From: VRUE01 sp963697915
Lineage (GTDB): Bacteria; Actinomycetota; Thermoleophilia; Solirubrobacterales; 70-9
DNA: 64,000 nucleotides
Direction of reading: 5' to 3'
Assembly (NCBI GenBank): GCA_963697915.1
Contig: OY969103.1
Coordinates: 2,294,001-2,358,000, forward strand
Of the stretch, positions 15,257 to 25,028 are shown in pieces (position 1 is the first letter of the stretch; the number at the start of each line of letters is the position of its first letter). The position numbers and the translations under genes were made by a program. Below the pieces are notes generated by a model. The model was not told where the DNA came from. It saw only the letters and a list, made by a program, of their open reading frames with translations, and ran no database searches.

Positions 15257-15877
15257 TCAAGCTTCGAGCAGCTGGACCAGCCGGGGGCGGCAGAATTCCC
15301 ACTGCTTGCGGTTGCGGCCGTCGCCGGGGTGAAGGGTGTCGAGCAGGGAGAGGCCGCGGGCGGTGGCGGCGGCCATCTCGACCAGGCGCTCGAAGTCGGG
15401 GCGCTCGGCGAGGTCGGGAAAGAGGCGGCGGGCGAGCTCGAGGGTGCCGCGGTCGAGCTCGCGTTCGACCCCGGCCAGGTGCTGGCGCAGCTCGGGGTCG
15501 GTGCGGGCGCTGGTCCAGAGGTCGAGCGCCCCCTGGAAGAGCGGGCTGGCGTAGCTGGACCAGATCAGGTCGAGGCCCTTGGCGACGCGCTCGGGGCCGG
15601 GGGGGAGGGCGTCGGCCGCACTGAGCAGCTCGGCCGAGCGCCGCCGCGCCAGCTGTTCGATCGCCGCCGCGACCAGCGCCTGGCGGGTCTGGAAGTGGTG
15701 CAGGTGGGCCCCGCGGGAGACGCCGGCGCGCTCGGCGACACGGCTGGTCGTCGTGTTCGCGTAGCCGTCCTCGACCAGCGACTCGATCGTCGCGTCGAGC
15801 AGCGCCTCGCGGGTGGCCGAGCTGCGCTCAGCCTGGCTGCGGCGGGCGGGGGTCTGGGTGGTCTGCGAGGAGGCCAC
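15257..15877 (-). CDS. TetR family regulator, probable repressor of the fatty acid oxidation operon
   Basis: A 206-residue protein with an N-terminal TetR HTH: TREALLDATIESLVEDGYAN, then TTTSRVAERAGVSRGAHLHH. The C-terminal domain is helical. It is divergent from the thiolase-fadB-acyl-CoA dehydrogenase operon, and the 82-bp gap contains an inverted repeat at 15894-15907. This is the usual layout of acyl-CoA responsive TetR repressors (FadR/PsrA-like), so acyl-CoA sensing is inferred from context, not from ligand residues. The class II aldolase follows in the same direction. Confidence 0.88.
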   Translation of the reverse strand: MASSQTTQTPARRSQAERSSATREALLDATIESLVEDGYANTTTSRVAERAGVSRGAHLHHFQTRQALVAAAIEQLARRRSAELLSAADALPPGPERVAKGLDLIWSSYASPLFQGALDLWTSARTDPELRQHLAGVERELDRGTLELARRLFPDLAERPDFERLVEMAAATARGLSLLDTLHPGDGRNRKQWEFCRPRLVQLLEA

Positions 15878-15893
15878 GTAGAGCTATGCTAGA

Positions 15894-15907
15894 TGAACTT
15901 GCGTTCA
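15894..15907. promoter_or_regulatory. putative TetR operator in the divergent promoter
   Basis: TGAAC-TTGC-GTTCA, a 5-bp-arm inverted repeat 16 bp upstream of the TetR start and about 50 bp before the thiolase start. It contains the GAAC-N4-GTTC core of LexA boxes but lacks their outer bases, so the neighbouring TetR protein is the better candidate. Confidence 0.45.
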
Positions 15908-15959
15908 GGAATGAATGTTATGCTGCCGCGCAGCGGCCACCCGACAGGAGGAAATGACC

Positions 15960-17177
<1,218 letters not shown>

Positions 17178-19382
17178 ATGGCAGAGTCCACCACCATCAA
17201 GTGGGAGCGCGGCGATGACGGCATCGTCATCCTGACGCTCGACGACCCGAACCAGTCGGCGAACACGATGAACGCCGCCTACGCCGAATCGATGGCGGCG
17301 ACCGTCGAGCGGCTGGAGGCCGAGGTGGACGAGATCAAGGGCGTCGTCCTCACCTCGGCGAAGAAGACCTTCTTCGCCGGCGGCGACCTCAACGACCTCA
17401 AACAGGTGACGCCCGAGCACTCGGCCGAGTTCACCGCCGGCCTGCGTGAGATCAAGGGCCAGCTGCGCCGCCTGGAGACGGTCGGCGTGCCGGTCGTCGC
17501 GGCGATCAACGGCACCGCCCTCGGCGGCGGCCTGGAGATCTGCCTCGCCACCCACTACCGGGTGATCGTCGACGACCCCAAGGTCAAGCTCGGCTTCCCC
17601 GAGGTCAAACTCGGCCTGCTCCCGGGCGGCGGCGGCGTGGTCCGCTCGGTGCGCATGTTCGGCATCGTCGACGCGATGATGAACCTGCTGATCCAGGGCC
17701 AGGAAGTGCGCCCGCAGAAGGCGCTGGAGATGGGCCTGGTCGGCGAGGTCGTGCCGACCCGCGAGGACCTGATCCCGGCCGCGAAGAAGTGGATCGAGGC
17801 CAACCCCGAGGCGGTCCAGCCCTGGGACGCCGACGGCTACAGGATGCCCGGCGGCACCCCGTCCAACCCGAAGCTGGCCCAGAACCTGCCGGCCTTCCCG
17901 GCCAACCTGCGCAAACAGCTGAAGGGGGCCAACTTCCCGGCGCCGCACCACATCATGGCCGCGGCGGTCGAGGGCGCCCAGGTCGACTTCGACAACGCGA
18001 TCGAGATCGAGGGCCGCTACTTCACCGACCTGGCCACCGGCCAGGTCGCGAAGAACATGATCCAGGCCTTCTTCTTCGACCTGCAGGAGGTCAACGGGGC
18101 CCGCGGCCGGCCGGAGGGCATCGAGCCGTTCGAGCCCAAGAAGGGGGTCATCCTCGGCGCCGGCATGATGGGCGCCGCGATCGCCTACGTCTGCGCCAAA
18201 GCGGGCATCGAGATCGTCCTAAAGGACGTCTCGATGGAGGCCGCCGAGCGCGGCAAGGGCTACTCGAAAGGCCTGGTCGACAAGGCGATCTCACGCGGTC
18301 GCTCGACCGAGGAGAAGGGCGCGGAGCTGCTCGCCCGGATCACCCCGACCGACGACCCGGCGGCCGCCGCCGGGGCCGAGTTCGTGATCGAGGCGGTCTT
18401 CGAGGACCCGGCCGTCAAGGCGCAGGTCTTCGCCGAGGTCGAGCCGCACCTCGCCGAGGGCGCGCTGCTGGGCTCCAACACCTCGACCCTGCCGATCACC
18501 GATCTGGCCGCCGACTCGGCGCGGCCCGCCGAATTCATCGGGCTGCACTTCTTCAGCCCGGTGGACAAGATGCCGCTGCTGGAGATCATCAAGGGCGAGC
18601 AGACCAACGACGAGACGCTCTACCGCTCGCTCGACCTCGCCAAGATCATCAAGAAGACGCCGATCGTGGTCAACGACTCGCGCGGCTTCTTCACCTCGCG
18701 GGTGATCGGGATGTTCGTCAACGAGGGCATCGCGATGCTGACCGAGGGCATCCCGCCCGCGTCGATCGAGCAGGCCTCCTCGCAGGCCGGCTACCCGGCG
18801 CCGGTGCTGCAGCTCTCCGACGAGCTCAACCTCAACCTGATGGCCAAAATCCGCCGTCAGTACGAAGCGGCCGCGGAGGCCGAGGGGATCGACATCCCGG
18901 CCCACCCGTCGACGACGGTGATCGACCGCATGCTCGACGAGTTCGACCGCGGTGGCCGCCTCGCCGGCAAGGGGTTCTACGAGTACGACGAGGAGGGCAA
19001 GCGGGTCGGGCTGTGGCCGGGTCTGCGTGAGGCCTTCCCGCCGGTCGACGACCCGGCGAGCATCGCGCTCGTCGACCTCGAGGAGCGGATGCTCTTCCTC
19101 GAGGCGCTGGAGACCGTCAAGTGCGTGGACGAGGGCGTGATCGAGTCGGTCGCCGACGCCAACATCGGCTCGATCTTCGGCATCGGCTTCCCGGCCTGGA
19201 CCGGCGGAGTCCTGCAGTACATCGACGGTTACGAGGGCGGCCCGGCGGGCTTCGTCGCGCGCTCCCGTGAGCTGGCCGAGAAGTACGGCGAGCGCTTCGA
19301 GCCGCCCGCCTCCCTTGTCGAGAAGGCCGAGCGCGGAGAGACCTTCGCCGGCCAGGCCGCGCTCGTCGCGACGAGCGCCTAG
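17178..19382 (+). CDS. fadB: fatty oxidation complex alpha subunit: enoyl-CoA hydratase/3-hydroxyacyl-CoA dehydrogenase
   Basis: Bifunctional 734-residue beta-oxidation enzyme. The N-terminal crotonase domain (about 1-200) has the oxyanion-hole stretch FFAGGDLNDLK and NGTALGGGLEICLATH. A linker is followed by the NAD-binding domain starting near 317 (GVILGAGMMGAAIAYVCAK). SNTSTLPI and LHFFSPVDKMPLLEII belong to the dehydrogenase, and two C-terminal helical repeats end the protein (GKGFYEYDEEGKRVGLWPG). It begins at the base after the thiolase stop, so FadA and FadB are made together and probably form a complex. FadJ-type is equally possible. Confidence 0.93.
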   Translation: MAESTTIKWERGDDGIVILTLDDPNQSANTMNAAYAESMAATVERLEAEVDEIKGVVLTSAKKTFFAGGDLNDLKQVTPEHSAEFTAGLREIKGQLRRLETVGVPVVAAINGTALGGGLEICLATHYRVIVDDPKVKLGFPEVKLGLLPGGGGVVRSVRMFGIVDAMMNLLIQGQEVRPQKALEMGLVGEVVPTREDLIPAAKKWIEANPEAVQPWDADGYRMPGGTPSNPKLAQNLPAFPANLRKQLKGANFPAPHHIMAAAVEGAQVDFDNAIEIEGRYFTDLATGQVAKNMIQAFFFDLQEVNGARGRPEGIEPFEPKKGVILGAGMMGAAIAYVCAKAGIEIVLKDVSMEAAERGKGYSKGLVDKAISRGRSTEEKGAELLARITPTDDPAAAAGAEFVIEAVFEDPAVKAQVFAEVEPHLAEGALLGSNTSTLPITDLAADSARPAEFIGLHFFSPVDKMPLLEIIKGEQTNDETLYRSLDLAKIIKKTPIVVNDSRGFFTSRVIGMFVNEGIAMLTEGIPPASIEQASSQAGYPAPVLQLSDELNLNLMAKIRRQYEAAAEAEGIDIPAHPSTTVIDRMLDEFDRGGRLAGKGFYEYDEEGKRVGLWPGLREAFPPVDDPASIALVDLEERMLFLEALETVKCVDEGVIESVADANIGSIFGIGFPAWTGGVLQYIDGYEGGPAGFVARSRELAEKYGERFEPPASLVEKAERGETFAGQAALVATSA

Positions 19383-19398
19383 AGAGGAGAGCACAGAG

Positions 19399-20541
19399 AT
19401 GCCAGTCACGTTCACCAGCGAGCAGGAAGCGTTCGCCGAAGCGGTCCGCGACCTCGCCCAGCGCGAGTGCGGCACCCGCGCCCAGCGCGACGCCCTGACC
19501 AACAACGGCCAGGAGCCGCACAACGTCGAGCTCTACGCGAAGATCGCCGAGCTCGGCTGGCTCGGGATCGCCGTGCCGGAGGAGTACGGCGGCACCGGCG
19601 GCGGCGCCGTCGACCTCTGCCTCTTCCTCGAGGAGCTGGCCTACGGCCAGATCCCGATCGGCGGCTTCCCGGTGACGGCGATCACCGCCGGCGCCTACGA
19701 GCGCTTCGGCACCGACGAGCAGAAGCAGGAAATTCTCGGCGGGGTCGTCAAGGGCGCGGTCGAGGCGATCGCGATGTCCGAGCCGGAGGCCGGCTCCGAC
19801 GTCGGCGCCCTGCGCTGCAAGGCGGTGCGCGAGAACGGCAGCTACCGGATCAACGGCCAGAAGACGTGGATCTCCGAGGCCCACGTCGCCGACCACATCC
19901 TGCTCGTCTGCCGCACCGACGACAGCGGCGGCAAGCACGACGGCCTGACCATGCTGAACATCCCCAAAGGCGCCGACGGGATCGAGATCCGCGGCATCGA
20001 GACGATGGGGGGGCGCGTCGTCAACGACGTCTTCTTCACCGACTGCACGGTCCCGGCCGAGAACCTGGTCGGGGTCGAGGGGCAGGCCTGGATGCAGCTG
20101 ATGACCGGCCTCAACGTCGAGCGCCTGATCATCGCCGCGCAGTCCGTCGGCATGGCCCGCCGGGCGATGGACGACACGCTCGAATACGTCAAGGAGCGCA
20201 AGCAGTTCGGCCGCCCGATCGGCAGCTTCCAGACGATCTCGCACCGGATCGCCGACCTCGCCACCGAGATCGAGTGCGCCCGGCTGCTCACCTACGACGT
20301 CGCCGCCCGCGTCGACGCCAACCCGAAGGAGCTGTTCCCGCGCGAGGCCTCGATGGCGAAGCTCAAGACCACCGAGGTGGCGAAGAAGGTCGCCCTGGAA
20401 GGGATGCAGATGATGGGTGGCTACGGCTACGCGACCGAGTACGAAATGGAGCGCCACGTGCGCCAGGGGCTGGTCACCACCATCTACGGCGGCACCAGCG
20501 AGATCCAGCGCGAAATCATCGCCAAAACGCTCGGGCTGTAG
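19399..20541 (+). CDS. acyl-CoA dehydrogenase
   Basis: FAD-dependent first step of beta-oxidation, 380 residues. FTSEQEAFAEAVRDLAQ begins the N-terminal helical domain. AMSEPEAGSDVGALRC is the FAD/substrate signature near residue 130, followed by TWISEAHVADH. YGGTSEIQREIIAKTLGL at the C-terminus is the usual ending. ATG 19399 follows GAGAGGAGA. Only 16 bp separate it from fadB, completing a thiolase-hydratase/dehydrogenase-ACAD operon. The electron-transfer flavoprotein it needs is not in this window. Confidence 0.92.
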   Translation: MPVTFTSEQEAFAEAVRDLAQRECGTRAQRDALTNNGQEPHNVELYAKIAELGWLGIAVPEEYGGTGGGAVDLCLFLEELAYGQIPIGGFPVTAITAGAYERFGTDEQKQEILGGVVKGAVEAIAMSEPEAGSDVGALRCKAVRENGSYRINGQKTWISEAHVADHILLVCRTDDSGGKHDGLTMLNIPKGADGIEIRGIETMGGRVVNDVFFTDCTVPAENLVGVEGQAWMQLMTGLNVERLIIAAQSVGMARRAMDDTLEYVKERKQFGRPIGSFQTISHRIADLATEIECARLLTYDVAARVDANPKELFPREASMAKLKTTEVAKKVALEGMQMMGGYGYATEYEMERHVRQGLVTTIYGGTSEIQREIIAKTLGL

Positions 20542-20555
20542 CGTTCGGTCTCCGG

Positions 20556-21569
20556 ATGGAGACCGTTCTAGTCACGGGAGGCTCGGGATACCTCGGCGGG
20601 TGGTGCCTGGTCGAGCTGCTGCGGCGCGGCTACGCGGTGCGGACGACGGTCCGCGATCTCGCCCGTGAGGACGAGGTGCGCGCCCGGGTCGGGCGCGAGG
20701 TCGAGGTCGGCGAGCGACTCACCGTGCTCGCCGCGGACCTCGGCCGCGACGACGGTTGGGCGGAGGCCGTGGCCGGCTGCGACTACGTCATGCACGTCGC
20801 CTCGCCGTTCCCGCCGGTCCAGCCCGAGGACCCTGACGAGCTGATCCGGCCCGCGCGGGAGGGGACCCTGCGCGTGCTGCGGGCGAGCCTCGACGCCGGC
20901 GTGCCGCGGGTCGTCGTCACCTCCTCGGTGGCCGCGGTCGGCGGCAGCACCAATCACGCGGACGCCCCGCTCACCGAGAGCGACTGGACCGACGCCGACC
21001 ACCCGAAGCTGACCCCCTACACGCGCTCGAAGACGATCGCCGAGCGCGCCGCCTGGGACCTTGCCGCCGAGCGCGGCGAGACCGGGAAGCTGGCCGTCGT
21101 CAACCCCGGCGCGATCCTCGGCCCGCTGCTCAGCGACGACCGCTCCTACTCGCTGGAGTTGGTCGAGCGGCTGCTGAAGGGCATGCCGGGGACGCCGCGG
21201 ATCGGCTTCAGCATCGTCGACGTGCGCGACGTCGCCGACCTGCAGATCAGGGCGATGACGATGCCCGAGGCGGGCGGCGAGCGCTTCATCGCCGTCAACG
21301 AGTTCCGCTGGCTGGCGGAAGTGGCGGCGGTTCTGCGCGAGCGGCTCGGCGCCGACGCGGCCAAGGTGCCGAAGCGCCGCGTGCCCGATTTCGCCGTCCG
21401 CCTCATGGCCCGCTTCGACCCCTCGGTCCGCCCGGTCGTCGGCCAGCTCGGCCGCCGGGTGGAAATGTCGAGCGAGAAGGCGAGGGCCCGGCTCGGCTGG
21501 TCGCCGCGCCCGGTCGAGGAGACGGTCGTCGATTGCGCGCGAAGCCTGATCGGTGAGAGGGTGGTCTAG
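20556..21569 (+). CDS. NAD-dependent epimerase/dehydratase (extended SDR, dihydroflavonol reductase-like)
   Basis: A 337-residue extended short-chain dehydrogenase. VLVTGGSGYLGGWCLVELL is the N-terminal glycine-rich cofactor loop. VVVTSSVAAVGG supplies the Ser and YTRSKTIAERAAW the YxxxK pair, so the catalytic set is complete. The family includes dihydroflavonol 4-reductase and aldehyde reductases, and it probably reduces a carbonyl with NADP(H). It lies 14 bp after the acyl-CoA dehydrogenase and 2 bp before the formate dehydrogenase, hence part of the same transcript. The physiological substrate is unknown. Confidence 0.85.
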   Translation: METVLVTGGSGYLGGWCLVELLRRGYAVRTTVRDLAREDEVRARVGREVEVGERLTVLAADLGRDDGWAEAVAGCDYVMHVASPFPPVQPEDPDELIRPAREGTLRVLRASLDAGVPRVVVTSSVAAVGGSTNHADAPLTESDWTDADHPKLTPYTRSKTIAERAAWDLAAERGETGKLAVVNPGAILGPLLSDDRSYSLELVERLLKGMPGTPRIGFSIVDVRDVADLQIRAMTMPEAGGERFIAVNEFRWLAEVAAVLRERLGADAAKVPKRRVPDFAVRLMARFDPSVRPVVGQLGRRVEMSSEKARARLGWSPRPVEETVVDCARSLIGERVV

Positions 21570-21571
21570 CC

Positions 21572-22774
21572 ATGGCGACCGTTCTCTGCGTTCTCTACGA
21601 CGATCCCGTCGACGGTTACCCACCGGCCTACGCGCGCGAGGAGATCCCCTCGATCGAGCGCTACCACGACGGCCAGAGCACGCCGACGCCGGCGGCGATC
21701 GGGTTCAGGCCCGGCGAGCTGCTCGGCTGCGTCTCGGGCGAGCTGGGGCTGCGCGGGTTCCTCGAGGAGCGCGGCCACCGCCTGATCGTCACCTCCGACA
21801 AGGACGGGCCGGACTCGGTCTTCGAGCGCGAGCTGCCCGAGGCGGAGGTCGTCATCTCGCAGCCGTTCTGGCCGGCGTACCTGACGGCGGAGCGGATCGC
21901 CAGGGCGCCGAAGCTGAAGCTGGCGCTGACCGCCGGCATCGGCTCCGACCACGTCGACCTGGGGGCAGCGATCGAGCACGGCCTGACCGTCGCCGAGGTG
22001 ACCTACTCGAACAGCATCAGCGTCGCCGAGCACGTCGTGATGATGATCCTCGCCCTGGTCCGCAACTACATCCCCTCCTACGGGGTGGTGGTCGACGGCG
22101 GCTGGAACATCGCCGACTGCGCCTCGCGCTCCTACGACCTGGAGGGGATGCAGGTCGGCAGCGTCGCCGCCGGCCGGATCGGGTCGGCCGTCCTGCGCCG
22201 CCTGGCGCCGTTCGAGGTCGGCCTGCACTACACCGACCGGCACCGCCTGTCGGCCGAGGTCGAGGAGGAGCTGAACGTCACCTTCCACCCGACCGCGGAG
22301 TCGCTGGTCGAAGCCTGCGACGTGGTCACGATCAACGCCCCGCTGCACCCCGAGACCGAGAACCTGTTCGACGCCGAGCTGCTCGCCAGGATGAAACGCG
22401 GCTCCTACCTGATCAACACGGCGCGGGGCAAGATCTGCGACCGCGACGCGATCGTGCGGGCCTGCGAGAGCGGGCAGCTGGCCGGCTACGCCGGCGACGT
22501 CTGGTTTCCCCAGCCGGCGCCCCGGGACCACCCCTGGCGCTCGATGCCCCACCACGGCATGACCCCGCACACCTCCGGCACCAGTCTCTCGGCCCAGGCC
22601 CGGTACGCCGCCGGGACGCGGGAGATCCTCGAGTGCTGGCTCGACGAGCGCCCGATCCGCGAGGAGTACCTGATCGTCGACGGCGGCCAGCTGGCCGGCG
22701 CCGGCGCCCACTCCTACAGCGAGGGCGACGCCACGGGCGGCTCCGAGGAGGCCGCCCGCTTCAGGGACGGTTGA
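21572..22774 (+). CDS. fdh: NAD-dependent formate dehydrogenase (D-2-hydroxyacid dehydrogenase family)
   Basis: Oxidises formate to CO2 with NAD and needs no metal. Its 400 residues and landmarks resemble the Pseudomonas sp. 101 enzyme as I recall it: QPFWPAYLTAERIA (formate entry), TAGIGSDHVDL, catalytic R285 (INTARGK) and H333 in TPHTSGTSLSAQ, one residue shifted from R284/H332. The C-terminal SYSEGDATGGSEEA is also FDH-specific. One oddity is the NAD loop, which reads GSVAAGRIG where the family usually has GTVAAGRIG, a mild change. Followed 13 bp later by a class III alcohol dehydrogenase, giving a formaldehyde-to-CO2 pair. Confidence 0.93.
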   Translation: MATVLCVLYDDPVDGYPPAYAREEIPSIERYHDGQSTPTPAAIGFRPGELLGCVSGELGLRGFLEERGHRLIVTSDKDGPDSVFERELPEAEVVISQPFWPAYLTAERIARAPKLKLALTAGIGSDHVDLGAAIEHGLTVAEVTYSNSISVAEHVVMMILALVRNYIPSYGVVVDGGWNIADCASRSYDLEGMQVGSVAAGRIGSAVLRRLAPFEVGLHYTDRHRLSAEVEEELNVTFHPTAESLVEACDVVTINAPLHPETENLFDAELLARMKRGSYLINTARGKICDRDAIVRACESGQLAGYAGDVWFPQPAPRDHPWRSMPHHGMTPHTSGTSLSAQARYAAGTREILECWLDERPIREEYLIVDGGQLAGAGAHSYSEGDATGGSEEAARFRDG

Positions 22775-22787
22775 CGGCCCGGTGAGG

Positions 22788-23888
22788 ATGCGCGCCGCGG
22801 TGCTCGAGGAGTTCGGCGAGCCGCTCGCCGTGCAGGAGGTCGAGCTCGCCGACCCGCGGGCGGGCGAGGTGCTGGTCCGGCTCGTCGCCTGCGGCGTCTG
22901 TCACACCGACCTCTACACCGCCTCCGGCGCCGATCCCTCCGGCTACGCGCCGACCGTGCTCGGTCACGAGGGGGCCGGGGTGGTCGAGCGGGTCGGGCCC
23001 GGGGTCGACTCGCTGGCGCCGGGCGATCACGTCGTCACCCTCTTCTCGCCCCAGTGCGGCGAGTGCGTCCATTGCCTCGACCCGCGGACCAACCTCTGCC
23101 TGGCGATCCGCGAGCAGCAGAACAAGGGCTTCCTGCCCGACGGCAGCACCCGCATCTCGCGCGGGGGCGACGGGATCCGCCACTTCATGGGCTGTTCGAC
23201 CTTTGCCGAGTACACGGTGATGCCGGCGATCGCCCTGGCGAAGATCAGCCCCGAGGCGCCGTTCGAGCACGCCTGCCTCTTCGCCTGCGGCCTCTCGACC
23301 GGGCTCGGGGCGGCGATCAACACGGCCGCGGTCACGCCGGGCAGCACCTGCGTCGTCTTCGGCGCCGGCATGGTCGGGCTGGGCGCGGTCGCCGGCTGCC
23401 GGCTGCAGGGCGCCGAGCGCATCGTCTGCGTCGACCTCTCCCCGCAGCGGCTCGAGCTGGCGCGGGGCCAGGGGGCGACCGACACGATCGCCGGCGGCGA
23501 CGGCGCGGTCGAGGAGATCCTCGAGATGACCGGCGGCTTCGGCGCCGATTACACCTTCGAGGCGACCGGCAACGTCGCCGTGATGCGCCAGGCGGTCGAA
23601 GCGGCGCGCATGGGCTGGGGCCTGTGCACGGTCGCCGGCGTGGCCGGCAGGGGGGAGACTCTCGAGGTCGTCCCGCGCCTGCTGATCACCGGCCGCCGCG
23701 TCGCCGGCTCCTCGTTCGGCGGGGTCAAGGGCCGCGACCAGGTCCCGCTCCTGGTCGACCGCTGCCTGGCCGGCGAGATCGACGTCGAGCCCTTCATCTC
23801 CCACCGCCTCGGCCTCGACGAAGTCAACCGCGGCTTCGAGCTGATGGAGGCCCAGGACGGCATCCGCAGTGTCATCGAGTTCGGCTGA
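22788..23888 (+). CDS. zinc-dependent class III alcohol dehydrogenase (thiol-dependent formaldehyde dehydrogenase-like)
   Basis: A medium-chain zinc dehydrogenase, 366 residues. Catalytic zinc ligands lie in ACGVCHTD and LGHEGAG, the four structural-zinc cysteines in CGECVHCLDPRTNLC, and the coenzyme site in VVFGAGMVGLGAV. The IRHFMGCSTFAEYTV and SSFGGVKGRDQVP segments are typical of class III enzymes that act on S-hydroxymethyl thiols. In actinobacteria the thiol may be mycothiol; the sequence does not decide. Position just after formate dehydrogenase supports formaldehyde removal. ATG 22788 is chosen over GTG 22782; neither has a clear SD. Confidence 0.87.
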   Translation: MRAAVLEEFGEPLAVQEVELADPRAGEVLVRLVACGVCHTDLYTASGADPSGYAPTVLGHEGAGVVERVGPGVDSLAPGDHVVTLFSPQCGECVHCLDPRTNLCLAIREQQNKGFLPDGSTRISRGGDGIRHFMGCSTFAEYTVMPAIALAKISPEAPFEHACLFACGLSTGLGAAINTAAVTPGSTCVVFGAGMVGLGAVAGCRLQGAERIVCVDLSPQRLELARGQGATDTIAGGDGAVEEILEMTGGFGADYTFEATGNVAVMRQAVEAARMGWGLCTVAGVAGRGETLEVVPRLLITGRRVAGSSFGGVKGRDQVPLLVDRCLAGEIDVEPFISHRLGLDEVNRGFELMEAQDGIRSVIEFG

Positions 23889-24303
23889 CCGCCGGCTCGC
23901 CTGCCTGGCGGTCGCGGCCCTGCTCGTCCTCGCGTCGGGCTGCGGCGGTGGCGACGGCATGACGGAGACCGGGGCTTCGGCTGTCCCAGAGAACAAGCCC
24001 ACCGCCGACACGGTCGAGCCCTCGCGCTGCCCCGCCGGCCTCTCCGGCTGCCGCGTCACCGAGGGGCGGATCGTCTATGTCGAGGCGGTCGATCCCGACG
24101 GCGACGGCGACGCCCACTTCGTCGTCGCCGACCCGCAGGGGATCACCCTGCCCGGCCTGACCGCGATCGACGTGCGCAAGGGCCTGCGCCCGGAGCCGCT
24201 CCCCGAGCGTGGCGAGCTGATCAGCGCCGCCGGCCAGGTCCAGACCGGCTCCTACGGCCAGAGCCAGATCCACGCGGTCGAGCTGCACGTCGCCGGCCGC
24301 TAG
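23869..24303 (+). CDS. predicted lipoprotein of unknown function
   Basis: A 144-residue protein with a lipoprotein signal peptide: charged start (SADRR), hydrophobic core (LAVAALLVLA), lipobox LASGC, Cys near residue 25. A Gly/Thr-rich spacer precedes a small beta-rich domain (VEAVDPDGDGDAHFVVAD, then ISAAGQVQTGSYG). The domain looks OB-like in its spacing, but I do not recognise the family. The start overlaps the end of the alcohol dehydrogenase gene by 20 bp. Expected to be anchored outside the membrane. Confidence 0.75.
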   Translation: MSSSSADRRLACLAVAALLVLASGCGGGDGMTETGASAVPENKPTADTVEPSRCPAGLSGCRVTEGRIVYVEAVDPDGDGDAHFVVADPQGITLPGLTAIDVRKGLRPEPLPERGELISAAGQVQTGSYGQSQIHAVELHVAGR

Positions 24304-24311
24304 GCCGCCGC

Positions 24312-24581
24312 TCAGCCGAGCAGCTCGTCGAAGCGCAGCGCCGCGCGGCTGGGGAGGATCAGGTCGCCGCTTCGGAGCAGGAGCCCGGCGGCCTGGAGCT
24401 CGTGCACGGCGCGCTCGGCCGCGTCGCGCTGAGCGAAGTCGTCGGGGTCGACGGCGACCGCGAGCAGCAGCTCGTCGAACGTCAGCTGGACGGGGTGGAG
24501 GGCGATCAGCTGTCCCAGCACCGCCGCCTCGAACCTGGCGTCGCTAGCGGCCGTCACCCTGATGTCGTCCCTCTCTTCCAC
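24312..24581 (-). CDS. small hypothetical protein, winged-helix-like
   Basis: 89 residues from GTG 24581. The pattern FDELLLAVAVDPDDFAQRDA followed by AVHELQAAGLLLRSGDLILP resembles a winged-helix fold with a beta-hairpin wing, as in many small DNA-binding or regulatory modules. No cysteines or clear catalytic residues. Codon use matches neighbours (high GC3). It lies 58 bp downstream of the ArsR-like gene and faces the lipoprotein gene tail to tail. Function unknown. Confidence 0.6.
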   Translation of the reverse strand: MEERDDIRVTAASDARFEAAVLGQLIALHPVQLTFDELLLAVAVDPDDFAQRDAAERAVHELQAAGLLLRSGDLILPSRAALRFDELLG

Positions 24582-24639
24582 TGTCGCAGTAACTAAGGCC
24601 GCCGGCCGCCGGACTCTCCCCCCTGGCGCGGAGCGGGGC

Positions 24640-24948
24640 TCAGTCCTCGTCTTCTTCGAGCATCGTCCGCGCCCACTCGGCGTCCATTGAGCAGCGGTAG
24701 AAGTGCTTGGTGGCGCCGCGGACGTTCTGGTTGACGGTCGCCTGCAGGGCGCCGCACTCGGCGAGCACGCGCACGTGGTAGGCGACGCTGCTCAGCACCG
24801 CGTTCAGCTCCTCGGCGATCTGGCTGGGGCTGGCCTCGCGGCCGTCGAGCATCAGCACCATGATCTGTCGGCGGAGCTTGTGCCGCAGCGCGAAGAGCAG
24901 TGCTTGGTTCTTGTCGTGGCGGCCCCTGCCGCGCTTCGGTCCCCCCAT
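24640..24948 (-). CDS. ArsR-like winged-helix transcriptional regulator
   Basis: A 102-residue HTH protein. The segment RRQIMVLMLDGREASPSQIA then EELNAVLSSVAYHVRVLAE is an ArsR-type recognition helix pair, and the remainder forms a short wing and a tail rich in Glu and Asp (MLEEDED). There are no metal-binding cysteine pairs typical of ArsR/SmtB metal sensors, so a non-metal signal is likely. The basic N-terminus (GGPKRGRGRHDK) could contact DNA. A promoter is visible at 24959-24987 with a very short 5' leader. Confidence 0.8.
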   Translation of the reverse strand: MGGPKRGRGRHDKNQALLFALRHKLRRQIMVLMLDGREASPSQIAEELNAVLSSVAYHVRVLAECGALQATVNQNVRGATKHFYRCSMDAEWARTMLEEDED

Positions 24949-24958
24949 GCGAGGACCG

Positions 24959-24987
24959 AATATAGAGCAAACGAAATGTTCTGTCAG
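24959..24987 (-). promoter_or_regulatory. promoter of the ArsR-like gene, near-leaderless
   Basis: On the minus strand, CTGACA (24982-24987), a 17-bp spacer and TATATT (24959-24964). The transcript would start near 24953, about 5 bases before the ATG, so translation may be leaderless. Confidence 0.6.
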
Positions 24988-25028
24988 CTAGACTCTTTGT
25001 CTGCGCAACGATTCCTGCACCGAGGTCC

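Noticed and set aside
15894..15907. Third LexA box
   Set aside because: Only 8 of 12 consensus positions match, and the adjacent TetR gene explains a divergent-promoter palindrome better.
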